Positions 23,322-32,962 of a stretch of 64,000 nt of DNA are shown here, piece by piece (the first letter of the stretch is position 1; the number at the start of each line of letters is the position of its first letter). Source of the DNA: Streptosporangium violaceochromogenes (lineage in GTDB: Bacteria; Actinomycetota; Actinomycetes; Streptosporangiales; Streptosporangiaceae); contig NZ_BNBB01000007.1 of the NCBI RefSeq assembly GCF_014654615.1, forward strand, positions 62,001-126,000, written 5' to 3'. The notes below the pieces were generated by a model that made no database searches, was not told the origin of the DNA, and saw only the letters and a program-made list of their open reading frames with translations. Made by a program: the position numbers and the translations under genes.

Positions 23322-26312
23322 ATGGGGGCGACGGGCGGCGATCATGAGGGGGAGGACGCCCGCACCGGGCGCGGGACGGCTCCCGCGCCGGCCGGCGACG
23401 AGTTCGGCCGGGCGGCGCGGATCATGCGGGAGCTGTACGGCCTCGACGGCGAGCTGGAGCGCCTCGCGGGGGAACGGGACCTGAACTTCCGGCTGTCGGC
23501 CGGTGACGGCGAACGCTACGTGCTGAAGCTCCACGTGCCCGGCACCGACCCGGCAGCCCTCGACCTCCAGGACACCGTGCTGCTGCACCTGGCGGAGGGG
23601 GAGGCGCCGCCCCCGGCCCCGCGCGTGGTGCGGGCCCGGGACGGCCGCGCCGCCTCGCCGGTGCCGTGGAGCGACGGCGAGCGCACCGCCCGGGTGCTGA
23701 CCTGGATGGACGGCAGGCCCTGGGCCGAGGTGGCGCCCACCGCGGAGCGGCTGCGCGACCTCGGCCGTCACGTCGCGGGCGTCGACCGGGCGATGCGGGA
23801 CCTGACCCATCCGGCGATGCGGCGCGAACTGCTGTGGGACCTGGCCCGCGCCTCGGCGGTGGAGCCCTTCGCCCCGGAGGCCGACGCCTCCGTACGGCCC
23901 CTGGTGATGGAGGTCCTCGCCCGCCACCGTGAGCACGTCGAGCCCCGGCTGGCCGGCCTGCCGCACCAGATCATCCACAACGACGCCAACGAGCACAACA
24001 TCCTGGTGGACGACGCGGGCGCCGTCGCCGGGCTCATCGACTTCGGAGACGTGGTGTGGAGCCCGCGGGTCTGCGGCCTGGCGGTGGCGGGGGCCTACGC
24101 CATGCAGGGGCACGCCGACCCCCTGCGCGCGGTGCTGCCGCTGGTGGCGGGCTACGACGAGGTCTCCCCTCTGCTGCCTGAGGAGCTGGAGGTCCTGTTC
24201 GACCTGATGCGCGCCCGGCTCGCCGTGAGCGTGTGCATGGCCGCCCACCAGCACGCCGGCGACCCCTCCAACGACTACCTGCTGGTCAGCCAGGAGAGTG
24301 TGACGGGCGCCCTGCGGCTGCTGGCCGGGACGAGTCCCGATCTCGCGCGTTTTCTCCTGCGAGACGCCGTGGGGTTCCAGGCCGACCCGGCGTCCCGTCT
24401 GGTGCGCCGGTACTTCGCCTCGGGGACGGCCCGGCCCGAGGCCGTCCTGGACCCGGCCGGCGGGGATCCCGCTGCTGGGGACCCGGCTGATGGGGGTCCG
24501 GCCGGCGCGGGGTCGGCCGGCGCGGCGGGCCCGCACGGCGACGGGCCCCGGGGCTGCGCGGCGCGGTGGCCCGGCGGGCACGACACGGCGCGGCAGACCG
24601 TTCACCTGGGGCGCGACCTGTTCGCCGAGGCCGGGAGCACCGTGCGCTGTCCTCTCGCGGGGGTCGTCCACAGCGTGCTCGCCCGGTCGCCGGCCCACGG
24701 CGCCGGCGGCGTCGTGGTGGTCGAGCACCGTACCGCCGGCCGCGTCCCCTTCTGGACGCTGTACGGTCACGTCGATCCCGGACCGGTCGCCCCGGGCGAC
24801 GAGCTGTCGCCCGGCGACACCCTCGGCACGGTCGCCGGCACCGGCCGGTCCTTCCTGCACCTGCAGACGATGACGCACCTGGTGGGCCTCGGCGCAGGCT
24901 TCCCGGGCGCCGTGCCCGCCGCGGAGGCCGACGTCTGGACCAACATCAGCCCCGACCCGGTCCGCCTGCTCGGCCCCGGCACCGATGCCGGCGGGGGCGC
25001 GATCCGCCCGCGGCGGGAGGCGGGAGCCCTGGCCGCGCGGCGCCGCGCGACCATGAGCGAGGCGATGAGCCTCTCCTACCGCGAGCCTTTGCACATCGTC
25101 CGCGGGGAGGGCGCCCATCTCGTCGACGCCGCGGGCAGGCGGTGGCTGGACATGGTGAACAACGTCGCCCACGTGGGCCACTGCCACCCGCGTGTCGTCG
25201 AGGCCGGCCGGCGCCAGATGGGCCTGCTCAACACCAACACCAGGTACCTGCACGGGTCGGTCGTCGAGCTGGCCCGGCGGCTCGTCGAGCTGCTGCCCGA
25301 CCCGCTGCGGGTCTGCTTCTTCGTCAACTCCGGCTCCGAGGCCAACGACCTGGCGCTGCGGCTGGCGACCACCCACACCGGCGCCGCCGACACGCTGGTG
25401 CTGGACCACGCCTACCACGGGCACCTGAGCTCGCAGATCGCGCTGAGCCCGTACAAGTTCAACGGCCGGGGCGGGCGGGGGCGGCCCGGAGCCACCCATG
25501 TCTGCGAGCTGCCCGACGTCTACCGGGGACGGCTGCGCGCCGGGCGGGACGGCGACCTCGGCCCCCGCTACGCCGCGTCCGTCGCCGGGCGCCTGGCCGC
25601 GCTGCGGGAGCGGGGCCGCCGTCCCGCCGCGTTCTTCGCCGAGTCCCTGCAGAGCTGCGGCGGGCAGATCGTCTACCCCGACGGCTACCTCCGGGCGGCG
25701 TTCGACCACGTCAGGGCGGCGGGGGGCCTGTGTGTCGCGGACGAGGTGCAGGTGGGGTTCGGGCGCGTGGGCCGCTCCTTCTGGGGGTTCGAGCTCCAGG
25801 GCGTCGTCCCCGACATCGTCACGATGGGAAAGCCCATGGGAAACGGGCACCCGCTGGCCGCGGTGGTGACGACTCCCGAGGTGGCGCGCTCCTTCGTGAC
25901 CGGGATGGAGTGGTTCAACACCTTCGGCGGCAACCCGGTGTCGGCGGAGATCGGCCTCGCCGTTCTCGACGTCATCGACGACGAGCGGTTGCAGGCCCAC
26001 GCGCGCCGGCGCGGCGACCTCCTGCTCGCGGGGCTGAACGCCCTGCGGGCCCGCCACCCGCTGATCGGGGACGTCCGCGGCGAGGGGTTGTTCCTCGGCG
26101 TCGAGCTGAGCCTCGGCGAACGGCGGCCGGCCACGGCGCAGGCCGGTGCCGTGAAGGAGGCCGCCAAGACGCACGGCGTCCTGCTGTCCACCGACGGGCC
26201 CGACGACAACGTCCTGAAGATCAAGCCGCCCCTCGTGCTCACCGACGACGACTGCGAGCTGTTCCTGGACGTCCTCGACGCCGCGCTCGGCGAGGTCGAG
26301 CGCGGGGGCTGA
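23322..26312 (+). CDS. Trifunctional fusion: APH-type kinase, M23-like domain, class III aminotransferase/phospho-lyase
   Basis: The 996-residue protein has three parts. Residues about 25-340 are an APH/hydroxylysine-kinase-like domain with 'HNDANEHNILVDDAG' and 'GLIDFGDVVWSPRVCG'. Residues about 420-545 resemble an M23 peptidase barrel ('HLGRDLFAEAGSTVRCPLAG', 'FWTLYGHVDPG'), but the usual H-x-H motif reads 'FLHLQ', so zinc catalysis is doubtful. Residues about 580-996 are a class III PLP enzyme with the lysine in 'IVTMGKPMGNGHPLAAVVTT', closest in kind to phospho-lyases acting on phosphoethanolamine or 5-phosphohydroxylysine. Kinase plus lyase suggests phosphorylation then elimination of an amino alcohol, giving an aldehyde. 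The three domains are joined by a Gly/Ala/Asp/Pro-rich linker (about 370-405). Confidence 0.9.
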   Translation: MGATGGDHEGEDARTGRGTAPAPAGDEFGRAARIMRELYGLDGELERLAGERDLNFRLSAGDGERYVLKLHVPGTDPAALDLQDTVLLHLAEGEAPPPAPRVVRARDGRAASPVPWSDGERTARVLTWMDGRPWAEVAPTAERLRDLGRHVAGVDRAMRDLTHPAMRRELLWDLARASAVEPFAPEADASVRPLVMEVLARHREHVEPRLAGLPHQIIHNDANEHNILVDDAGAVAGLIDFGDVVWSPRVCGLAVAGAYAMQGHADPLRAVLPLVAGYDEVSPLLPEELEVLFDLMRARLAVSVCMAAHQHAGDPSNDYLLVSQESVTGALRLLAGTSPDLARFLLRDAVGFQADPASRLVRRYFASGTARPEAVLDPAGGDPAAGDPADGGPAGAGSAGAAGPHGDGPRGCAARWPGGHDTARQTVHLGRDLFAEAGSTVRCPLAGVVHSVLARSPAHGAGGVVVVEHRTAGRVPFWTLYGHVDPGPVAPGDELSPGDTLGTVAGTGRSFLHLQTMTHLVGLGAGFPGAVPAAEADVWTNISPDPVRLLGPGTDAGGGAIRPRREAGALAARRRATMSEAMSLSYREPLHIVRGEGAHLVDAAGRRWLDMVNNVAHVGHCHPRVVEAGRRQMGLLNTNTRYLHGSVVELARRLVELLPDPLRVCFFVNSGSEANDLALRLATTHTGAADTLVLDHAYHGHLSSQIALSPYKFNGRGGRGRPGATHVCELPDVYRGRLRAGRDGDLGPRYAASVAGRLAALRERGRRPAAFFAESLQSCGGQIVYPDGYLRAAFDHVRAAGGLCVADEVQVGFGRVGRSFWGFELQGVVPDIVTMGKPMGNGHPLAAVVTTPEVARSFVTGMEWFNTFGGNPVSAEIGLAVLDVIDDERLQAHARRRGDLLLAGLNALRARHPLIGDVRGEGLFLGVELSLGERRPATAQAGAVKEAAKTHGVLLSTDGPDDNVLKIKPPLVLTDDDCELFLDVLDAALGEVERGG

Positions 26313-26789
26313 CCTTCCGCGCCCGGGTCTCCCCGGCCGCCGGTCGCGAGGGAGCCGGCCCTCACCCCGTCCCGTCCAGGGGGTGGACGCCGATCCGGTG
26401 CGATCACTCGTTGTGATGGGATGGCCACCTGATGTCTTTGGAACAAAGATCCGTTTCCTCGCTTGACAGGGATGGGGGGCACGGCGCATGATTTGTTTTG
26501 CGTAAATATGAAAAATACATCAAGCACCTGAAAAACAGTCGAGGTTGTCCGAGGGCGCGGCGCACGCGGCCCCGGCCCGGCTCTCCCCCTCCGCCCTTCC
26601 CCTCTCCTTCGCCGGCGGCTCGACGCCGCCCCAGCCGGGGGCGTCGCCGGTCCACGGTCACGCGCGTCCGCGCGCCGCCGGGGGCGGGCCGGCCTGTCCG
26701 GGACCGCGACACGCGGCGGGGAACGCGCGGCCGGGGCCTCGCGGCCGCGTCCGCCGGAACGACCCCGGCGGCGGCGCACGCCGTACGAC
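26313..26789. promoter_or_regulatory. Spacer before the MFS gene with AT-rich promoter-like segment
   Basis: This 477-base gap contains an AT-rich patch at 26480-26535 inside GC-rich DNA. TTGACA (26463-26468) with CATGAT 18 bases later (26487-26492) is a possible promoter for the MFS and mmsA genes. The patch includes several AAATA/AAAAT runs. No gene is supported in the remainder, which is very GC-rich. Confidence 0.4.
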
Positions 26790-28247
26790 GTGAACGGAGC
26801 CCACGTGCCACCCGAAGGACGGACCCCGGTGAGGGGCAGGCTTCTGGTCGCCTGCCTGTGCCTGGCCGGCATGGTCGTCTCGCTGCAGCAGACGCTGGTG
26901 ATCCCCCTGCTCCCGGAGCTGCCCCGCCTGCTGGACACCACCGTCGCGGGCGCGTCGTGGCTGGTCACGGCGACCCTCCTGACAGGGGCGGTGTCCACCC
27001 CGGTGCTGACCCGCCTGGCCGACATGGTGGGGAAGCGGCGGATCGTCGTGGTATGCCTCGCCGCCGTGGCCGCGAGCGGCCTGCTGGGCGCCCTCGCGCC
27101 CTCGCTGCCCGGCGCCGTGGCCGCCCGCGCCATCGCCGGGCTCGGGGTGCCGCTGGTCCCGATCAGTGTCGCGATCTTCCGGGAGGAACTGCCGGACGGG
27201 CGGCTGCCCGGCCGCGTCGCGCTGCTCAGCTCCACCCTCGCCGTGGGAACCGGCGCCGGCCTGCCGCTGGCCGGGGTCATGGCCGAGGTCCTCGACTGGC
27301 GCGCGGCCTTCTGGATCTCCGGCGCGGCCGCCCTGGTGATGATCTTCGCGGTCCTTCGCCTCGTCCCCCCGGGGAAGGGCCGGGCTCCGGGCCGGTTCGA
27401 CCTCCCCGGTGCCGTGCTCCTGGCCGCGGCCCTGGTGGCGCTGCTGCTCCCGCTCACCCAGGGGGGGACCTGGGGCTGGACCAGCCGGCCGGTGATCGCG
27501 CTCGCGGCCGGGGCGGTCCTGGCGGCCGTGCTGTGGATCATGCTGGAGCTGCGTGTGCGGCACCCTCTCGTCGACATACGGACGTCGGTCAGACCGGCGG
27601 TCCTGTCGGCCAACACCGCGTCGTTGCTCATCGGGTTCAGCATGTTCATGAACATGCTGCTGACCTCGCAGCTTCTCCAGCTTCCGGCCCGCGACGGCGC
27701 GGGGCTCGGGATGGACCCGCTGCGGGCCGGGTTCTGGATGACGCCGATCGCGCTGGCGTTCGGCCTGCTCGCACCGGTGTCGTCGCCCGTCACCCGCCGC
27801 TTCGGGGCGCATACGACCCTGGCCGCCGGTGCCCTCCTCATGTCGGTCGCCTACGTCGGCAGGGCCTTCCTCAGCCATGGTCTCTGGCAGATCATCGCGG
27901 CCTCCATCGTCGTGACGATCGGTTCGGCGTTCACCTACGCGGCCCTTCCCGTCGCCGTCATGCGCGCGGTGCCGCCCTGGCAGACCTCCTCGGCCAACGG
28001 TCTCAACAACCTGCTGCGCTCGATGGGGACCTGCGTCTCCAGCGCGGTGATGGCGGCCGTGTCGGCCTCGGCGGCGGTGCGGACCGCGGGAGGGATGACA
28101 CCTCGGCCCCACGCCTTCACGGCCCTGTTTCTCCTCGGGGCCTTCGCCGCGTTCGCCGCCTTTCTCGTGACCCTGCCGCTCCTGCGGCGCCCCGGCCTCC
28201 ACCCGCCGGTCGTGGAGCCCCACGCCGGCTACGCGTGCCGGTCCTGA
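26790..28247 (+). CDS. MFS transporter (DHA2-like drug/solute:proton antiporter)
   Basis: The 485-residue membrane protein has about 14 hydrophobic spans. Motif A is 'TRLADMVGKRRIVVVCLAAV' after the second span, and 'SSTLAVGTGAGLPLAGVMAE' resembles antiporter motif C. It is a DHA2-type exporter or an uptake carrier. Position between the kinase/aminotransferase fusion and mmsA suggests a link to the same substrate. GTG codons further in are alternatives; the ATG at 26790 leaves a short basic N-terminus before the first span. Confidence 0.9.
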   Translation: MNGAHVPPEGRTPVRGRLLVACLCLAGMVVSLQQTLVIPLLPELPRLLDTTVAGASWLVTATLLTGAVSTPVLTRLADMVGKRRIVVVCLAAVAASGLLGALAPSLPGAVAARAIAGLGVPLVPISVAIFREELPDGRLPGRVALLSSTLAVGTGAGLPLAGVMAEVLDWRAAFWISGAAALVMIFAVLRLVPPGKGRAPGRFDLPGAVLLAAALVALLLPLTQGGTWGWTSRPVIALAAGAVLAAVLWIMLELRVRHPLVDIRTSVRPAVLSANTASLLIGFSMFMNMLLTSQLLQLPARDGAGLGMDPLRAGFWMTPIALAFGLLAPVSSPVTRRFGAHTTLAAGALLMSVAYVGRAFLSHGLWQIIAASIVVTIGSAFTYAALPVAVMRAVPPWQTSSANGLNNLLRSMGTCVSSAVMAAVSASAAVRTAGGMTPRPHAFTALFLLGAFAAFAAFLVTLPLLRRPGLHPPVVEPHAGYACRS

Positions 28248-28309
28248 CCGGATCCCCCGTTCCCCTTCCTCCGTCCCCGAGCCCCGATCACAGAGCAGGA
28301 AATATCCGT

Positions 28310-29821
28310 ATGAACGTCATGAACATCCCCGTCGTTGACCACTTCATCGCCGGAGAGCCCGTCGAGGGCGTCGGCGCGCGGCTGGGACCGGTGTACGACC
28401 CCGCCCTGGGCGTCGAGACGAAGAGGGTCCGCCTGGCCGACCCCGCCGACGTGGAGACGGCGGTCGCCGCGGCCGCCGAGGCGTTCCCCGCCTGGCGCGA
28501 CACGTCCTGGGCCCGGCGGCAGGCGGTGCTGTTCACCTTCCGCGAGCTTCTCAACGGCCGGAAGCACGAGCTCGCGGAGATCATCACCTCCGAGCACGGG
28601 AAGGTCCTGCCGGACGCGCTCGCCGAGATCTCCCGCGGGCAGGAGGTGCTGGAGTTCGCGCTGGCCATGCCCCAGATGGCCAAGGGCGGCTACTCGGAGA
28701 ACGTCAGCACGGGGGTGGACGCCCACTCGGTGCTCCAGCCCCTCGGCGTGGTCGGGATCGTCAGCCCGTTCAACTTCCCCGTCATGGTGCCCATGTGGTT
28801 CCTCCCGATCGCCCTGGCCACGGGGAACACGGTCGTGCTGAAGCCGAGCGAGAAGGACCCCTCGGCGGCGAACTGGATCGCCGGGCTGCTGAAGGAGGCC
28901 GGCCTGCCGGACGGCGTGTTCAACGTCCTGCACGGGGACAGGGTCGCGGTCGACGGGCTGCTCGGGCACCCGGACGTGCAGGCGATCTCGTTCGTCGGCT
29001 CGACGCCCGTCGCCCGGTACGTGTACGAGAGCGCGACCCGCGAGGGCAAGCGGGTGCAGGCCCTGGGCGGTGCGAAGAACCACATGCTCGTCCTGCCGGA
29101 CGCCGACCTGAACCTGGCCGCCGACTCCGCGGTCAACGCCGCCTTCGGGTCGGCGGGCGAGCGCTGCATGGCGGTCAGCGTGCTCGCCGTCGTCGACGCC
29201 GTCGCCGACGATCTGGTCGGCCGGATCGTCACCCGGATGAAGGGCATCAGGGTCGGCGACGGGCGCCGCGGCTGCGACATGGGCCCGCTGGTGACCCGTG
29301 AGCATCGGGACAGGGTGGCCTCCTACATCGAGGAGGCCGAGAAGGACGGTTCGAGGGTGGTCGTCGACGGGCGGGACGTCGCCCCCGACGGGGCGGCCGA
29401 GGGGTTCTGGCTCGGCCCGACGCTGGTCGACCGGGTCGCGCTCGGCTCCCGGGTCTACACCGACGAGATCTTCGGCCCGGTGCTGGCGGTGGTGCGGGTC
29501 CGCGACCTCGACGAGGGCATCGCCCTCGTCAACGGGGGGCCGTACGGCAACGGCGCGGCCCTCTTCACGGCCGCCGGCGGAGCCGCCCGCCGGTTCCAGC
29601 GTGAGGTCCAGGCGGGCATGATCGGCATCAACGTCCCCGTTCCGGTGCCCGTCTCCTTCTACTCCTTCGGCGGCTGGAAGCAGTCGATGTTCGGCGACAC
29701 CAAGGCCTACGGGGCGCAGGGCGTGCACTTCTTCACCCGGGAGAAGGCGGTGACCTCCCGGTGGCCGGACCCCGTCCCCGACCACGAGGGGCTGGACCTC
29801 GGCTTCCCGCGAAATGTCTAG
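28310..29821 (+). CDS. mmsA: Methylmalonate-semialdehyde dehydrogenase (acylating)
   Basis: The 503-residue aldehyde dehydrogenase is MmsA-like. 'VSPFNFPVMVPMWFLPIALA' forms the substrate entry, 'SFVGSTPVARYVYESATREG' the NAD site, 'LGGAKNHMLVLPDADL' replaces the usual general-base Glu region, and the catalytic Cys is in 'AFGSAGERCMAVSVLAV'. CoA-acylating MmsA enzymes convert methylmalonate or malonate semialdehyde to propionyl-CoA or acetyl-CoA. The first product would feed the pcc and mut genes in this window. ATG at 28310 follows a GCAGGA ribosome site. It could be the last step of the pathway started by the neighbouring kinase/lyase. Confidence 0.93.
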   Translation: MNVMNIPVVDHFIAGEPVEGVGARLGPVYDPALGVETKRVRLADPADVETAVAAAAEAFPAWRDTSWARRQAVLFTFRELLNGRKHELAEIITSEHGKVLPDALAEISRGQEVLEFALAMPQMAKGGYSENVSTGVDAHSVLQPLGVVGIVSPFNFPVMVPMWFLPIALATGNTVVLKPSEKDPSAANWIAGLLKEAGLPDGVFNVLHGDRVAVDGLLGHPDVQAISFVGSTPVARYVYESATREGKRVQALGGAKNHMLVLPDADLNLAADSAVNAAFGSAGERCMAVSVLAVVDAVADDLVGRIVTRMKGIRVGDGRRGCDMGPLVTREHRDRVASYIEEAEKDGSRVVVDGRDVAPDGAAEGFWLGPTLVDRVALGSRVYTDEIFGPVLAVVRVRDLDEGIALVNGGPYGNGAALFTAAGGAARRFQREVQAGMIGINVPVPVPVSFYSFGGWKQSMFGDTKAYGAQGVHFFTREKAVTSRWPDPVPDHEGLDLGFPRNV

Positions 29822-29873
29822 GAGTCCTTTCCCGGCAGGGGACCGTCCGGCTCCGGCGGCCGGCCGGGGGCCC

Positions 29874-29908
29874 GCGGTGCCCTCCGCCCGGTGGGCGGAG
29901 GGCACCGC
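29874..29908 (+). terminator. Hairpin terminator after mmsA
   Basis: A perfect 16-bp stem (29874-29889 with 29893-29908) closes on a three-base loop. It lies 52 bases after the mmsA stop and before the IclR gene, so mmsA transcription probably ends here and the regulator has its own promoter. Confidence 0.85.
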
Positions 29909-29999
29909 GACGGCGGGCGCGCGGTGCTCCCCGCGAGCCGTGCCGGTCACGCCCCCGCGGGCGCTATCGTTGGAGATCAAACCTGGGAGGAGTCACGCC

Positions 30000-30800
30000 G
30001 TGCCGCGGGAGGTGCAGAAGATGGCCGTTCCCCGGGAGAGTGCCGCCGTCGTTCCCTCCGTGGCCCGCGCGGTCCGCGTGCTGGAACTGCTCGCCTCCGC
30101 CCCGGAGGGGCTCACGCTGACCGAGGTGGCGCGCGCCCTGGGGATGCCCCCGAGCAGCGCCCTGGCGATCTGCACGACACTGCGCCAGGAGGGGCTCGCC
30201 AACAGGACCCGTGAGCGGAGATACACCCTCGGTCCGGGCATCCTGGCACTGGCCGAGAAATACACCCGCGGCGGCCTTCCCGCGCTGTTCATGCGCGCCT
30301 GCCGGGACGTGTTTCCCGACGACCGGGAAACCGTCGTTCTCGTCGTGCGCGAATGGCACGAGGTGGTTTATCTGGCGCAGCGCCCCGGCAACCGGCCCCT
30401 GGCGGTGAACTACCACCTGGGAATGAGACTGCCCGCGCACACCACCGCCAGCGGAAGGGCGTCGCTGAGCACCCTGCCGGACGGCGAGGTGCGGGAGATC
30501 TACGCCTTCGCCCGGCCGACGGCCGAGCACGCGGGTGTCCCCGGTCCCGAGATCGACCTGCTGCTCGAAGACCTTCATGAGACGAGAAGACGCGGGTACG
30601 CCGTCGACGACGAGCAGACCGCCCCGGGGATGGTCTGCCTGGGCGTTCCCATCACGGTGGCCGGGGGCCGCGCGACCACGGCGGCCGTCGCGGTGAGCCT
30701 GGTGAAGTCGACCGTGACCGACGAGGTGCTCTCCGAGTACGTCACGCTGATGCGGACGCTGGCCGACACCCTGTCGGCCGGCGGGGCCGGCGGCGACTGA
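30000..30800 (+). CDS. IclR-family transcriptional regulator
   Basis: This 266-residue regulator has the N-terminal helix-turn-helix ('[20 protein letters not shown]', '[13 protein letters not shown]') and an IclR effector domain ('[17 protein letters not shown]', '[20 protein letters not shown]'). The GTG at 30000 is chosen because GGGAGGAG lies eight bases upstream; an earlier in-frame start would add a low-complexity leader overlapping the terminator. It probably controls the preceding kinase/lyase, MFS and mmsA genes. IclR proteins commonly govern catabolism of carboxylic acids and amino-acid-derived compounds. Confidence 0.93.
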   Translation: MPREVQKMAVPRESAAVVPSVARAVRVLELLASAPEGLTLTEVARALGMPPSSALAICTTLRQEGLANRTRERRYTLGPGILALAEKYTRGGLPALFMRACRDVFPDDRETVVLVVREWHEVVYLAQRPGNRPLAVNYHLGMRLPAHTTASGRASLSTLPDGEVREIYAFARPTAEHAGVPGPEIDLLLEDLHETRRRGYAVDDEQTAPGMVCLGVPITVAGGRATTAAVAVSLVKSTVTDEVLSEYVTLMRTLADTLSAGGAGGD

Positions 30801-30916
30801 GGCGGCGCGTCCTCGCGCTCCGAAGGCCCGGCGCCTTTCGGCGGGGAGGGTTACGAGTTCGCATCACATCCTTCCCGGGGTCCGGGTCTTCGCTGATCCG
30901 GCCGGATAAAGGTTCG

Positions 30917-31060
30917 ATCCTGTCGGGCGGCCGGCGGCAGCGGGTCGGCATCGCGCGGGCCCTGGCGATGAGGCCCGGCCTGCTGCTGCTCGACGAGCCG
31001 ACATCGGTCCTCGGCCCCGAGCCGGTCGGCGAGGTGCTCGCCGTCGTGAGGAAGGTCGCG
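30917..31060 (+). pseudogene. Remnant of a GlnQ-type amino-acid ABC transporter ATPase
   Basis: Forty-eight codons read '[20 protein letters not shown]' and then '[20 protein letters not shown]' and a short helix ending in 'VVRKVA'. This is the signature motif through Walker B and the following helix of a polar-amino-acid importer ATPase. Walker A and the C-terminus are absent. The D-loop reads SVLGPE where SALDPE is usual, and the canonical QQQ is RRQ. No start codon or ribosome site fits. It is a decayed fragment. Confidence 0.8.
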
Positions 31061-31364
31061 GCGGTTCCTGAAACAGCAGATGGAGTCGGAGGGCGGGTAG
31101 GGCCTTCGCGGGGCGAAAGGCCGGACGGCCCGTCCTCGCGGCGGGGGCGGGTTGCGTCCGGGAGGGTGGTGATGGTCTCCTGGGGAGGTGGATTCCTTCG
31201 GCGTGAGAGCGGGGCACGTCCTGACGATGTGCCTGTTCGCGGTGACGCCGCTGTCGGTCGACGACCGGCTGTGTCGCCGCGGCGCCGTCCCGCGCTGACC
31301 GGCCCCGCCGGGTTCGCCGGACGCGCCGCCCCCGGCCCGCCCGTCCGCCGAACCGAGGATCCCG

Positions 31365-31574
31365 ATGACCGGCACCACCACCGTGAACACCCCGAACGCG
31401 CACGTCGTGACCGCCGCGACGCCCGCCGCGGCGAACGGCGCCCCGTCCGGCACGGGCGAGCCCGGCGGCCCGCCGGACCGGCGGCGAAGGACGCTGCCGG
31501 ACCGGCTGCGCGAGGCCGGGGGCAGGATCGCCGGGGCGGTCCTGGCCGCTCACGACGCCGGCGTGCCGTTCTGA
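31365..31574 (+). CDS. Small hypothetical protein
   Basis: The 69-residue reading frame starts at ATG after a GAGGA-like site about 11 bases upstream. The first half is Thr/Ala/Gly-rich and looks disordered; the second half has '[20 protein letters not shown]' and ends in 'VPF', a short amphipathic helix. A hairpin 15 bases after the stop could end its transcript. I do not recognise a family. It might be a real small protein or a chance frame in GC-rich DNA. Another weak 36-codon frame (31188-31298) precedes it. Confidence 0.4.
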   Translation: MTGTTTVNTPNAHVVTAATPAAANGAPSGTGEPGGPPDRRRRTLPDRLREAGGRIAGAVLAAHDAGVPF

Positions 31575-31588
31575 GCGCGCGCCGCCGT

Positions 31589-31607
31589 CCCCGCCCTTCA
31601 GGCGGGG
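31589..31607. terminator. Bidirectional hairpin between small ORF and sulfide oxidoreductase
   Basis: CCCCGCC (31589-31595) pairs with GGCGGGG (31601-31607) over a five-base loop. It lies between the ends of the convergent small ORF and the sulfide:quinone oxidoreductase-like gene, where a shared terminator is expected. Confidence 0.6.
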
Positions 31608-31635
31608 CTTCGCGAAGGGGCCGGTGGGACCGCGC

Positions 31636-32841
31636 TCAGGCCCGGCCCTTGAGCATGAGGTTCCAGTACAGCGCGGAGAGCCCGTAACGCTTGAGGTACC
31701 ACATGTCCCTGCGTTCACGGGTGGTGTCGATGAACGGGAAGCTGGGCGTGGGGCGCATGGTGTAGTCGAACTCCGCCAGCAGTGTCTTGTCGCGGGCGGT
31801 GGTCAGCGGGCACGAGGCGTAGCCGTCGTAGGAGGCCGGGGGCGGCTGGTTTCCCAGCGTGGCGATCACGTTTCTCGCCACCACGGGGGCCTGCCTGCGG
31901 ACCGCGGCGCCGGTCTTGGAGTTGGGCGTGGAACCGGCGTCGCCCAGGGCGAACACCTCGGGGTGACGCACGTGCCGCATGGTGTGCTTGTCGACCTCGA
32001 CGTAGCCGGCCGGGTTGCCCGGGTCGGCCAGCGGGCCGGCCTTGATCCAGTCGGGGGCCGACTGCGGCGGCACGACGTGCAGCAGGTCGTAGCCGATGGT
32101 CTCGCGGGTGCCGGCGGCGTGGTCGGCCACGACGACCTGGCGGCCCTCGCCGTCGACCTCCACGAGCTCGCTGTTGGTGCGGACCTCGATGCCGTACCGG
32201 GCCACGACCCGCTCCAGCTCCTCGGCGAACTCCCTGACCCCGAACAGGCCGGGGGTGGGCAGCACCAGCACGACGCGGATGGCGCCGAGCACCCCCCGCC
32301 GGCGCCAGTGGTCCGCGGCCAGGTAGGCGATCTTCTGCGGCGCCCCGGCGCACTTGATCGGCCCGGCCGGCATGGTGAACACCGCCGTGCCCGAACGCAG
32401 GTCGCGGATGAGCTCCCAGGTCTTGGGGGCCAGCTCGTAGGTGTAGTTGCTCGACACCGCCGGGGTGCGCAGCGCCTCGGCCATCCCGGCGACCCGTTCC
32501 CAGTCCAGCTGGATGCCGGGGCAGACCACGAGCCGGTCGTAGCCCACGCGGGCGCCGGAGGCGGTGGTCACCGTCCGGTCGCCGGGGTCGATCTCCACGG
32601 CCCTGTCCTTGAGCCAGGCCACGCCCCTGGGCACGACCGACGCCTGGGGGCGGGCGCTCTTTCCCACCGGCGCGCATCCGCCGCCCACCAGGGTCCACAG
32701 CGGCTGGTAGTAGTGCGTGCCGGACGGCTCGATGAGCCCGATGTCGCCGACGCGGGCGTTGCGCAGCCGGGCCGCCACGCTGACGCCGGCGCTGCCTCCG
32801 CCGACGATGAGGACCCGATGGTGCGTCGCGGGTGTCGTCAT
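31636..32841 (-). CDS. Sulfide:quinone oxidoreductase-like flavoprotein
   Basis: The 401-residue FAD enzyme has '[20 protein letters not shown]' at the N-terminus, '[20 protein letters not shown]' as the second FAD site, and a Cys in '[20 protein letters not shown]' at the position of the catalytic Cys of type II sulfide:quinone reductases. Another Cys occurs in '[10 protein letters not shown]'. Such enzymes oxidise H2S to persulfide or polysulfide at the membrane and pass electrons to quinone. It lies 121 bases downstream of the persulfide dioxygenase-rhodanese gene on the same strand, the usual partner. GGAAAGG precedes the ATG. Confidence 0.92.
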   Translation of the reverse strand: MTTPATHHRVLIVGGGSAGVSVAARLRNARVGDIGLIEPSGTHYYQPLWTLVGGGCAPVGKSARPQASVVPRGVAWLKDRAVEIDPGDRTVTTASGARVGYDRLVVCPGIQLDWERVAGMAEALRTPAVSSNYTYELAPKTWELIRDLRSGTAVFTMPAGPIKCAGAPQKIAYLAADHWRRRGVLGAIRVVLVLPTPGLFGVREFAEELERVVARYGIEVRTNSELVEVDGEGRQVVVADHAAGTRETIGYDLLHVVPPQSAPDWIKAGPLADPGNPAGYVEVDKHTMRHVRHPEVFALGDAGSTPNSKTGAAVRRQAPVVARNVIATLGNQPPPASYDGYASCPLTTARDKTLLAEFDYTMRPTPSFPFIDTTRERRDMWYLKRYGLSALYWNLMLKGRA

Positions 32842-32962
32842 GGTGACCTTTCCTGCCTCGATCCTGCTCGGTCCTGCTCGGTGCCGCTCTGGGCGTGGGG
32901 GTGCGGCCGGTCCGTCCGGCGGCGCGGGGCGTGCGCGCCTGTGGCCGGGCGGCGCCGGGTCC

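Noticed and set aside
24560..24960. Active M23 metallopeptidase inside the fusion protein
   Set aside because: The H-x-x-x-D half of the zinc site is present, but the H-x-H half reads F-L-H, so a working peptidase is not supported.
23034..26489. Minus-strand reading frame of about 1150 codons
   Set aside because: It is antisense to the fusion gene, has Gln/His/Asp-rich composition typical of shadow frames in high-GC DNA and shows no family motif.
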